From Acanthamoeba sp. SK_2022b (Eukaryota; Discosea; Longamoebia; Acanthamoebidae), in the NCBI GenBank assembly GCA_027943245.1, contig JANDJZ010000031.1:124001-188000 (forward strand): a stretch of DNA of 64,000 bases, written 5' to 3'. Of this stretch, positions 34,409 to 45,400 are shown piece by piece (positions within the stretch are counted from its first letter, which is position 1; each line of letters begins with the position of its first letter). A program made the position numbers and the translations under genes. The notes beneath the pieces were generated by a model that saw nothing but the letters and a program-made list of their open reading frames with translations, ran no database searches and had not been told where the DNA came from.

Positions 34409-37400
34409 ATGCGGCGGTTCACCTCGCTCCGTCCAAAGAGGGGTTGGAGAGAGGAGGAGGTGCTGCTCCCCCCACCCGCATCCCCGGCTTTCTACGCCTC
34501 CTCCGACATGCCCCCTCCTCGCGCCCCCTCCGCCCCGCAACCTCATCTCCCCAAAAAGAAACGACACGCCACCCTCGGCCGTCTGGAACGCGCCCAGACC
34601 CTCTCAACCTTCTCTCTCTTCGTACTTCCCCCACCCCCTCATCTTTTGGTGGCGCGAGCTCTCTGCGTGGCCGTGGTGGCTTTCGTTCATTTTGCGTAGC
34701 AGCGCTTTTTTTGGCCTGGCGCACGGCCAAGCGTTCCCGCGCTGTTGTCGCGGCAACACTTTACTGGCCTAAATGTGCATTCTTGGTTTCTTGTGCTGGC
34801 CTCGGACAGGCCGGGCTGGAGCACGACGAAGGCGGCGGACCAGAGCGCTTGGCTCCGTCGTCAGTGGCGACATCGGTCGTAACGGATGAAGGCGGCCGAA
34901 GACAAACTGCACTGGCTTCGTCGACGCCGGCACGCAAGGCGAAGGAGAAGAAGCACAAGAAGACGTCCAACGGATTCTTCCATTCGGTGAGCGGAGGCCG
35001 TAGCGGATCCGACTCGTCCGTCTCCTCCAATTCGTCCCTCTCCTCATCTGCCTCCATCTCCTCCTCCACAGCGCTGTGGGAGGACGTCCCCGGCACCGAC
35101 GCCGTGACGCACGGCGCCGCAGTCATCGCAGGCCTGGTGCGCCTCAAGACCATCCCATTCCAAGAGGTGCGGCCCCCTTGTCCCTGTTTTGTGGCCGGCC
35201 GGTGGATGAGATCTCACCATAGGATTCTCAACACAGTGGAACGTGCGGGATGTGTGCATGTGGCTCGACCTGTTGTGCATGGGCATGTACATTCCGGCCT
35301 TTCGGCGAAACGAGGTCACCGGCCAATATCTCACCCAGATCGACAAACACGACCTCCGCTCCATGGGCATGAAGAGCATCGGTGCGTGCACTCCCGCCCA
35401 GCACTGCCCGCGCAGTCTTACCCCTACCGTGGGCAGGTCGACGCGGCGAGAGCTAACCGGTTTACCCGCGCGCAGGCCATCGTAAGAGGTTCGAGCGACG
35501 GCTGAAGATGCTTGTCGACGGCGATGAGGACGCGCTGGATGAGCCGTCGATCACCGAACGAAGGGGCGCCAAGAACTCGTCGGCGCTGTGGAGCATGAGC
35601 TACCACCCATCGCAGCACCAGCACCAGTCGCACACGAGCTCCCTCAAGCTCCCATCGTTCTCCATCTCCTCATTTTCCATCGGAGGCGCGTCCAAGAAGG
35701 AGCGCGAGGAGAAGGCCAAGCAAAAGCGGAAGAGCTCCAACGCAAGCGCACACATCAGCATAAGCAGCGTGTCGAGCCGAGGCTCGGTTGACGACTGTCC
35801 GGTCGGTATGCCGGCGGGCGAGGGGCACCTCACGGCCAAGCACGGCACCATCGACAGCCTCATCGAGACGCTGGCGTCGACTACCAACCAGGTAGACGCC
35901 AAGCAGGCTGTGGAAAAGGCTCTCGGCTCGAAGAAGGACACCAACACTGGAGCTGCCCAGGGCAAGAGTGGAGTCACAAGACAGGAGAGGCGGGGAAGCG
36001 TGAGCCTCATGATCGAACACTGGGAGCTGCTCGGCACGAGCTCGGGCACGGTTCCGACGAAGCTCACGCGCACGACCTCCGATGACCAGCCGGACCCACT
36101 CTCGAGCCGTGCCACCGCGGAGCCATCCTCCGCCAAGGACTCGCCCAGGCGCAAGTCTCCGCGGGCGCTCATGAGCTTCTTCTCTCTTTCTCGTAGCTAT
36201 CGCCCGCACGCTCCGCCGAGCGACAGCGCTAGAGTCAGTGGGCAAGCGAAGAAGCACGATGGAAGCGCAGAAGCGAACGCCGGCAAGCGGCCAAAGGCGA
36301 ACGACAAGCCGGACGTACCGTTGCTGTTCGTGCCCTCGCCCGTGGCAGTCAGGGCGCTGCACAAGGAGTCCCAGCGACTGCGCCGGCTCTCGATTCCTGT
36401 CACTCCGAGGGAGAAGGAGGGCACCCAGATCTTCATGCGACTCAGCGAAGAGGAAAGACGACGGGCCGAACAACAGAAGCAGCAGCAGCAGCTAACTCCA
36501 CCAGCATCTCCACCACCACAGTCTAGCGAGGTAGACTTGCCAATCGATGGTGAAAGCGGAGCGAAGTATAAAGATAAGGGAGAAAGCCACGAGGCATCTC
36601 CAGTCGAGACGCCTCTCGCCGACGGTAAGGACCCAGCGGAGGCCAAGAAGGCGGCGAAGATCGAAAGCGCGGCTGAGGCGGAGGTGAGGATCAGCCCGAG
36701 CAAAAAGGGGGCCAAGAAGGAGAAGGCCTCGCGAAGGGCGCACAAAAAGGAGTCCACGAAGAACGAAGACGGAGGAAACGATAGAAAGGAAGAGGGTACG
36801 CCGACGCTGAGGAAGGCCAGGTCCAAGTCGCTCAAGCGGAGAAGCACCGCCAAGATTTTGACGTCCTCGATGGACAGAACGCCGATGGAGACCGCATCTC
36901 CCTCTCCCGAGCCCTTGCGCTTCGCCCTGTCGAGAATGGAGGCGAACAAGAGCGAAGCGGTGGTCGAGGCTTCTTCGACGGAAGAGCGAACGCGATCCTC
37001 CAAGACGAAGGGCCGGTCAAAGAGTTTGGGGAAGGGCAGCGGGAAGGAGATCAAGCGCGAGCTGGCCAACAGCAACGATTTCAGGGAGTCCAAGGAGTCC
37101 AAGAAGAGCAAGCGACGAACCACCGGTTTGCCTAGCGACTGGCAGAATCTCAAGTCAGCGGCCGACGACGGTGCCAACAGCGCCTCAAAGTCGCCAGTGG
37201 TGCGGAAGGTCAAGCGGAGAGAGACGCTGGGCTCCCTTGCTGATGAGAAGGGGCTCCGAGCGAAGGAGGAAAAGAGCGATGCCGAGACGATCAAGGTCAA
37301 ACGAAAGAAGGTGAAGAAGGGAGGTCTGGCGGAGGCGTCGATACACGCATCGCTCGACCACCAGTTGATCGGAGTTAAAATGGGCAGCGAGAAGGAGGAC

Positions 37401-38272
37401 TCGCCCAAGCGTGCGAAGAGGAAGAAATCGAAGAGCTTGAGCCGGAGCGATGGAAAGGAGCTGAGAAAGTCGCTGGCCGTCAAAGACAAGACGGAGCCGA
37501 TGGAGAAACTGAAGTGCGCCAAGGAGAGACATCACTCAACCGAGGACCTCAGCAGGGAACACTCAAGGGACGGGTCCAAGCGAAGGAAGAAGAGGAGATC
37601 GACCGAGCAGAAGCAGGCCACCTCGTCTTCCGCAGAGGACAGCGGGCCGCACGCAGCCACGGAGGGCTCCCAACAAGAGAAAAAGAAAAAGACGAAAACG
37701 AAGGCGAAGGCGAAAACGAAGACATCCGCGCTGTCGTCCTCGTCGACGTCTATTCCCACCAGGGCATCGAAGAAGAAGCACCACAAGGAGAAGGGCAAGG
37801 AGAAGGACAACGGCCGGCTGCGCAAGTCGGGGCAGGACACGAGAGACAAGCGGGAGGCGGCCAAGCTGCGCGAGAGGGCGTTGGACGAGATGGAGGCCTG
37901 GTGGTGGCGCAAGCAGGCTCGTCGGGTCATGATCAAGTGCGTGTGGGGCGATGAGGTGACAAGCCTCTTCGTGCGACGCGACATTCGTTTGCCGCAGCTC
38001 AAGCGCCTCATTCGCGAGAAGTACCAGCGACCTCCAGAATGGCGCATCGAGTTCAAATCACGAGCGAACCTACAGGTGCGTGTCGCGAGCAATGCTTGCC
38101 TATCGCGCTCAGGCACAACTCACCCACAACATTTCTCGAACAGAGGCGATTGGTGACGCTGAACAAGACGCCGTACCTGCAGGCTGCGCTGCAATATCAC
38201 GTCCGAACGTGCCGCGACCCCGATCATCCGCTCGGTCGAGCCGCGATGAGGCTCTACCTCTGCGAAGTGTAG
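34409..38272 (+). CDS. Large SAM-domain scaffold with C-terminal PB1-like domain
   Basis: Start ATG 34409 (MRRFTSLRPKRGWREEEV). An intron beginning GTACTT is spliced to AGLEHDEGGGPERL at 34810. The SAM domain lies at about 35235-35510 (WNVRDVCMWLDLLCMGMYIP ... LRSMGMKSIG | HRKRFERRLKML). Then about 800 residues of Ser/Lys/Glu-rich sequence, probably disordered, contain basic phospho-type sites (RRGSVSLM, RRLSIPVTP and three SKSL repeats). The C-terminus (37930-38272) starts RVMIKCVWGDEVTSLFVRRD with PQLKRLIREKY, like the basic cluster and first helix of a PB1 domain, and ends AAMRLYLCEV. SAM and PB1 both make oligomers, so a signalling scaffold is inferred. No enzymatic domain is seen. The PB1 call is from pattern only. 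Confidence 0.75.
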
Positions 38273-38500
38273 TGGCCCTGTTGCACAACAACCCTTGCGC
38301 ATTGTAAGATGTTTTTTAATGTTTTTTTTAATGTTCGGTGAAAGAAATAATAGAAATGAGATGGAAAATGGGCAATAAAGGTTCATGGTGCTGGTCTTGT
38401 GGTCTACACACTTGTCTGCTGCCGTGTACGACCACGCCAGACTTGGCCCTCTTTCACCTCCAGCGCCAACTCGCCGAAGCTACGGACCGTCTTCAACGAG

Positions 38501-39922
38501 ATGAGGAGCTGCACTTCAACTACAACACCGCCGGAGGAGGTGACAAAAGCGACGACAACGCGAGGTGTGCGTAAGGCGGCGCTAAAGTTAAACAACCCGG
38601 AGCGGATATGGAAGACGTGGAAGTTCCCGCGGACCAACCTCACCCTCACTGGTTACTCCCGCTCTGCCGACAAGACCTTCTTCCACATACCTGAGCTGCA
38701 GGTGGGCCTCGACGCCGGCATGTGTCGTGGACGGTACCTCTTCTTAAGGCCTTAATTTTGTTGCTTTTTCAAGCACGCGAAATCTGACTTGGTGGTGTTG
38801 GCAGACAACCCAAGTACGTGTTCTTGACACACACGCACACCGACCATTCGGTCGATTGCCCGTACATGTGCCAGAAGGAGGGCATGACGCTCTACTGCCC
38901 GCAGGTAACGGACAAGCTGGCTGAGATTGTCCACATTTCCTGTACACCCGATGCTGATCGGGTGTGATGCGTCCCTGATGGGTGCGTGCAGGAGGTGTCG
39001 GGTGTGGTGGAGGAGTATATCAAGGCGCAAGTGCAGCTCAATTGGGGCCAGCCCGTACCCGAGGGTCACGGCTTCATGACAGGACACCTGCAGCCGGTCA
39101 AGCCGGGGGACACCTACCTCATCAAAAACGGTCTCTACCAGGTCACCGTCCTCCGATGCTTCCACTCGGTACCGCAGCGCCCGTACTCTACACGGAATCG
39201 CACAAGCTCGAGTGAGACTCATCGCCATCAACAGGTGGCGTGCGTGGGCTATGCGTTTGCGGAGCGTAAGAAGCGATTGAAGGCGGAATACGTGGGCACG
39301 CCCGGCCGCGAGCTCGGACGGCTGCGAAAGGAGGGCGTGGAGATCGAGGAGGAGACGTACACTCCGCTGTTCGTCTACCTGGGCGATACGTCGACCCAGG
39401 TCTACGAGGCCCACCCGGAGGTGTTCGACTACCCGGTCATCATCACCGAGTGCACGTTCATACCCGACCCAGACGCACCCGAGGTCACACTCCCCTCTCA
39501 CCGCTTGCACCGTTTGGGCAGTACCGGGGGGGGGGGTGAATGAGAACCAACGTTGGGTGTGGGTCGTTGCACGTGATACGAACAGGACGACCGAGTGATC
39601 ATGGAGCGAGCGGAGAGGGATGGTCACATCCACTGGAACAAACTGCAGGACATCGTGCTGTCCCATCCCGACAACACGTTCGTCCTCATCCATTTCAGGT
39701 GCGGCGCGCCAGGCGCAACCTCCCTCACTGGCTTCAATGCTGGTTTGTCTCAGCTCACCGTCTTTGTGTTCTCCGCTCCCTCCCGGGCGCAGTTTGCGCT
39801 ACAAGGAGCGCACGATACACCAGTTTTTCGATGACCTGACCACGCGAGAAGAGAACCCCCTGCCGCTCGACAACATCGTCGTATTTGTCGGCGAGTGCAG
39901 TGAAGGAAACCCTGATAACTGA
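38501..39922 (+). CDS. Short-form RNase Z (tRNA 3' endonuclease, metallo-beta-lactamase fold)
   Basis: It cleaves the 3' trailer from precursor tRNA. The metal-binding motif is FLTHTHTDHSVDCP (about 38820-38860). Further ligands are in RCFHSVP (about 39155), YLGDTST (about 39385), DGHIHWNKL (about 39620) and LIHFSLRYKERTI (about 39685-39815, intron inside). CVGYAFAERKKRLKAEYVG with GRELGRLRKEGVEIEE is the family-specific region shared with plant-type short RNase Z. The first in-frame ATG is 38501. The frame is open upstream to about 38399, so an upstream exon and a longer N-terminus are possible. The exon boundary at 38733 (GTACCT) joins MCRGR to QPKYVF. TGA or end after EGNPDN at 39922. No long insertion typical of long-form ELAC2 is present. 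Confidence 0.85.
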
Positions 39923-40145
39923 GGGCGCAACCCAGGTTGATACGGAAGGTGTTGTTACCAACGGGGACGGCGCGTGAAATATAATGTTGTCATTCTATTC
40001 GACTATGACTGTCCATTCGGCAGCGGAAGCACGTGACACAGCGCTGAACAGGAAGAAATATATACACCTTTTTTGGGTTTTTCGCTTGGAAAACTCCGGG
40101 CTAACAAGTAGTAAACGCCAAAAAGGAAACAACTAACTTGACGAC

Positions 40146-41016
40146 TTAGACGTTGTCGGCGGAGGGCTTCTGGTAAGCCGCTTGGTCGTAGGTGTATGCG
40201 GCGTAGGGCATCTGCTGCTGCTGCGGCAGGGCCTGCTGGGCCTGAGGGGGAGCGAAGCCGGCCGGGTTGGGGTAGTACGCGGGCTGCACCATCACCGCCG
40301 CCTGCTGGTGGCGGTACTCGTCTGTACAGAGGTACGCATGTGAGCTGGTACAGCACACTGGGAAGGCAAGAGGCCAGAGAGGTTACCCGAAGGAACGGTG
40401 TTGGTGCTCGAGAACTGGGGCAGGATGTCGATGACCAGGTACCAGCGGCGGTAACCCTTCTCCAGACGGAAGTTGATGCCCTGCTGGTTGTAGTGCACGT
40501 TGGCCTGCGCCAGGTAGTCGTCGACCCTCCTCCTCAACTGCGTCCACCAAAAACCTCATTAGCTTGGCCGAAAAAAGCGAAAATGAATGGAGGGGGGGGG
40601 GCAAATAGAGCGAAGGAGTTTTGGATGGGTACGTTGACGACGTAGGCAATGGAGAAGATGATCGTCAAGAGACCGAAGAAGACCATCGAACCCTCAAAGA
40701 CCCATATGAGGGTAAGGTAGTCGGAGTATTCCCACGAAAAGATACTCCACATGAAGACTCCAAAAGCTGCCCAGAGACCTACAATGCTGAGCCACATGAA
40801 AGTTCGGTAGACCGACGGAGCTTGGAGGGTCTGGTTGAGGCCATGGATGGTGGTCGCGAACTGCTCGTCCGCCACACGACCGCGGAGAAGGAACGGCGTG
40901 CACTCGTCGAACGTTCCCACGCTGAACATGCGCCTCCTCATGTCCAGGCGCACCTGGGTGGGAGCCACGCCGTGCACAGGAGCCTGCGAGTGGACGATCA
41001 GCGTCTGGTGTTCCAT
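40146..41016 (-). CDS. Two-helix membrane protein with Erf4/golgin-A7-like domain
   Basis: ATG 41016-41014 (MEHQTLIVHSQAPVHG). The first exon ends in two hydrophobic helices (FMWLSIVGLWAAFGVFMWSI and MVFFGLLTIIFSIAYVV). The next exon has RRRVDDYLAQANVHYNQQGI and YRRWYLVIDI, which resembles the C-terminal part of the Erf4/GCP16 family ('Y....N.....G...P...G.r.l.I.I'). The tail is Gln/Pro/Tyr-rich (AQQALPQQQQMPYAAY), ending PSADNV, TAA 40148-40146. Erf4 proteins are partners of DHHC palmitoyltransferases that modify Ras. Whether this protein does so is an inference from weak similarity. The alternative is an unrelated two-pass membrane protein with a low-complexity cytosolic tail. Confidence 0.55.
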
Positions 41017-41449
41017 GTATCCTTGCTTGGTGGTTATGGTTTTGTTGCGGCAATATAAAAAAAATAAAATGCCAGAAGCAAATGGGTGTTTTCTTTCGTA
41101 GCTGTGGGGGGAAAGCGACAGCGTTTTCCGTTTCTTTTTTCTATGGAAGCGCAGGGGGCAGATGAAGAGGCGAACGAAAGGGAGGCAGCAAGAAATAGCA
41201 GAAGAAACCTCACCCATTTCTTGTTCAACGTGGAAGCCCTCACCAAGCTCAGTCCGTAGTTAAGCTCATCAGAAAACAAACTTGAGTCCAGAATTATGGA
41301 TCTGGATCACATGAAGTGTGGGGTGAACTAAAGGAACACCTCATCCTCTTATGGTGAAACCACGGCGAGGGAGTTTTCCATTTGTAGAAGTACACAACAC
41401 AAGTGGAAGCAGGGACGAAAGGGAGATCTCGGTTTAACCTGAAGAGGTC
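41017..41449. other. Intergenic region upstream of the Erf4-like gene and 3' of the Roco gene
   Basis: 433 bases. The first 200 should hold the promoter and leader of the Erf4-like gene; a purine-poor, A/T-rich run lies at 41050-41075. I find no supported gene, RNA or repeat in it. Confidence 0.4.
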
Positions 41450-42330
41450 TCAGTCGAACTCGTCCAGTTCGAGAAGGAGCTTGACGAGCTCAGCCTTGCC
41501 GTAGAATATCTGGTTGATGCCAGCGACGGCGCTCGACGCCGAGGTGAGCTCGTCGGTGGCCACCGCCACGGGGCCAGAGGCCGACAGGCCCGACACACCC
41601 GAGGCCAACGAGAAGCGCGGGTTCACGTCCCGCAGGGACTTGCCGCTCGAGCTCAGCCGCTTGCGGGTCATCGAGTTGTTGGACGATGACGAGCGCTTGA
41701 GGAACTTGCGCTTGGCCGATGTCGCGTCGTCCACCGATTTGGTCGAATCGGTCAGGCCGCTGCCGCTGCTGGCCCGCTCGGGCTCACTGTCGGTGTTGTC
41801 CTTGTCGTCAGCGCCGCCGGGAGAGGCATCGGTGTGCGTCGGGTCGTTGTTGGTGTTGTCGTCGTCCTTGGGCTTCATGCTCTTGCCCTTCTCGTCGCCG
41901 CCCTCCTGTGGCTCGATCCGCAGCTCGACCCTCCTGCGCACGTGGCTGTCGGAGCTCTTGATATCCTCCGCAACCGCCGCTGCGTTGCTGCTCTCGCCCG
42001 AGGCGTCGTCCTTCTCCTTCCCCTTATCGTCGCCACCATCGGACTCTCGGCGGTGGTGCGGCTCCCGCTCACCGAGCTTCGGCGATCGCGCGATGGGTCG
42101 GGCGTAGGTTGTGCTCCCTGTGGTGGAAACGCAAGGATGCTCGTTAAATTCGGGAACTAGGCAGCCCTCGAGAGCAACGAAGGAGCCACGCGGGGCGTTA
42201 CCTCTCGACGCGAGTCCAGAGCCTTTGCTGGCCAGTGGCGAGGGCGCGGCAGGCACGACCTGGCGCTGTTGCATGTTCTCCCAGTAGGCCAACCTGTCGA
42301 GGATGCGCTTGCTCAAGCTCCTCCTCCTCA

Positions 42331-42410
<80 letters not shown>

Positions 42411-45400
42411 GCCCGCGGACACCAACGCATCTCAGCCGAGACACACGGGGAGAAAGGCGACGCCCACGGAAAGCGGCACGCACCGTTCCTGAATCTCGCG
42501 TAGGTCGACCTCCTCTCCCGAGACCGCGGGCGACGCGTAAGGAGTGAAGAGGCTCCGCTGGACGCGTGTAGAGGTGGAGAGGGCCGTGAGCTGCCGCTTC
42601 TTGTTGTGGTCCTCCGACACGGAGCTCGCCAGCGACGAGGTCGCAATGGCTCCGGTGTCCGCGGCCACGTAGCCGTCCTCCTCCAGCGGGATGATGCCGA
42701 CCGCAGCGGCGACAGCGGCGGTGGGGTCTCGGTCCCTCTCGACATCCCTGAGCGGTGCCGGCGACGACTGCTTGCTGGACGGTCCGGTGCGCACGGTCTT
42801 CATCATGCGCGGGGCAGCGCCGGGCGTCCCGCTCTGTCGGGCAGCCTCCTTCATTAGCCTGTCGTTCTCGCTCTTTAGCGCTTCCACTTTCCTGAGTGTT
42901 GGCCATACGCACGCACGCAAGCACGGAATTACATACACGCACACGCGCGCAGAGGGTGAGTTGGTAAGAGGCGGGAGCTCTCTGTGGCGCTTGGTGGCCT
43001 AGGGCGTGGATGCGGACCGCTTGAGTCGCTCCATCTGTGTGTGCTGACGATCGTTTTCGAGGATCTGGAAGGCCAGGCTCCTTTCCGCCTTTGACTGTGC
43101 TTTCTGGGCCTCCTTCAGCTGGCTGCTCACGGCACGGTCCAATCAGTAAATGGGAGGAGGGGGACACAGGAAGAGAGCAGGGATACCTCTGGAGAGATTC
43201 GACCTGCTCTCGCATGCGCTCGGCTTGGCGCTGCAGTGCCGAGTTGTAGCTGCCCTTGTCCTCGCTCAGGTAGTCGTGTTCGGCTGACTGGGACTTGGCC
43301 ATCCCGCCCCTGCTAGCGCTCGACCGCAACGTGAGCGTCGACACCTGTCTGGGCATTCCGGCCTCGCCCGACGTGCTCGTCTCAAGACGTCGCCGCAGTG
43401 GCGGAGGCGTGCCGACATCAGAACTCGATTTCTTCGCCGGGGCGCCCTCGATCGCCGCAGCGGCCGCGGCCACCGTGCCGGTTGTCAGTCGCGGAACCGC
43501 GACAGTGGCACTTGTTGTCGACGGCGACGACCCACCGCCGGCGCCACCTGCCGTGCTCGCGGTGGCGGTCGTCTCCAGCTCGTCTGACTCGAGCTCACGC
43601 TGGAGGGTGGCCAGCGTGCTCTGCAGCCGCTTCTTGATGCTGTTCTCCTCCTTGGGCGCTGGCGTGCTAGCAGCTGTAGTACTGGCCGCGGCCGCCGGCT
43701 TCTCCGGAGGTCGCTCCTCGGCTTCGGCTTCGGTCGCAGTTTCGTCGTCGTCGCCGTCGTCGTCGCTGCCATCGCGGGGTATTGGTGGAGACGATCCCAT
43801 TCGTCGCCTGCTGCTCCTGCTCCTCCGCGTGTCGTCCTCTTCGTTCTCGTACCTGTCACGCCAACCGCGTCATCAAAACTCCGACACCTCCCACCGCCAA
43901 TAACCCTAACGCCAAGGGAGATGGGGGGTAGCGTACGCGACGCTAAACTTGCGAACGGAGTAGGAGGGGAGAGCGATCTTGCCCGAGGGGCCGGGGAGAG
44001 GCAGGTCGTATTTGATGGCGATGCGCGAGATGCGCTTGAGGATCGACTCGAACGACGGCCGGAGTGCGGGGTCCGCGTGCCAGCAGTCGGCCATCAGGTC
44101 CTTGTACTCTACGTAGCAATCTGTTTGTTCGATTGGTTCGTCGAGTCAGACACACGACTCGGCGCGGGCGAGAAAAATACGAAAAGAGCGAAGAAGAGCG
44201 AATTGCGATACGCGGGGGGGAGGCTGAGGGACCTGTGGGGACGTCGGGGCGGTCGCCGGCAATGATGCGTTTCTCGACGCCCGACCAGCCCGAACCGGGG
44301 ATCTGGGACGCGAAGAGGGTCTCGCCTGCGACCAGCTCATAGAGCAAAGTGCCATACGAGTAGACCTGCACAATAAAACCCCAAAGGTCAGCCAAGCCTC
44401 CGTGAGCCAGCGGCAGATTTCTGTATCGGGCCGCAGGCGGGCAACGTACGTCGGACTCGGCGGTGTGCTTCTGCTTGGACAAAACCTCAGGGGCCAACCA
44501 GTACGGCGCGTCCTCTGTCCCAACAACCGTCCCCCGAGAGGCGACACCAGCGAGTCAGTGATCGCGCGACAATTCAAACGGCGCGAGTCTTGAAGTGCAC
44601 CTCTGTTTTCCACGTAGATGGGAGCCCAAAAGAGACCGAAATCGGCGACCTTGGCCACCACCACGGGTTCGTGACTCGCATTCTCCATCGCGAGCTGAAC
44701 GAAGCAGAGCAGCAGGGTGAGGTGATAAACGTTTGGTGGGGGGGGGGATTTGCAGGACAGACGTACCAAAACGTTGGAGGAGGTGAGGCGGCCATTGATG
44801 ATTCGAGGAGTGAGGTTGTGCAGGAACATCATCGCTCGCGCAATGTCGGCTGCGATCTGGTGAGGACACACACGCCACACAACTTGGGGGGTGAGAACCC
44901 ACTACACCTGGTGATGGGGCAGGGGCCGGTGCCCACCTTGATGCGGAACTTCCAGTCGAGCGGCACCAGGCGGTGGGATGTCGGGTCGGCCAGGAAGCTC
45001 TCGAGCGACGGGCCTTCGACCTGTTCCATCACGAGGCAGAACGGGTCGACGCACAGGCCCTTGAGCGGAACGATGTTCGGATGCTCCAGGCCACTGCGCG
45101 CACGCATCCCCCCCCCTTTAGCCACACAGGCTCGCATGCGCATAGAGACTATGACGAGGGCGTGTGGGACACTAACCCTATTTCCCAAACTTGCGCGCGG
45201 AATTCGTTGGAGACGGCAGTGGCGGAGAGGCTGCTGGCCGAGAGGGACTCCTCGCGGAACTGCTTCACGACCACCGTTTCATCGCCCAGCTGAGCCTTGG
45301 ATCTGGCGGACGCCCACGACTGCGCGTTAGGCGCCCCATCACAGTGCCGATGAAGTCGTAGCAGCGACGTACATCTTGGTGCGGGCGGTGAGGGCGAGCT

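Noticed and set aside
36197..37522. 441-codon open frame on the minus strand opposite the SAM-PB1 gene
   Set aside because: It is the antisense shadow of a high-GC, Ser/Lys-rich coding exon. Its translation is Phe/Leu/Ser-rich with no domain, and the plus strand carries the coherent gene.
42198..42547. Thr-His or Val-Cys repeat protein frames
   Set aside because: They are translations of the intronic TG/CA microsatellite.
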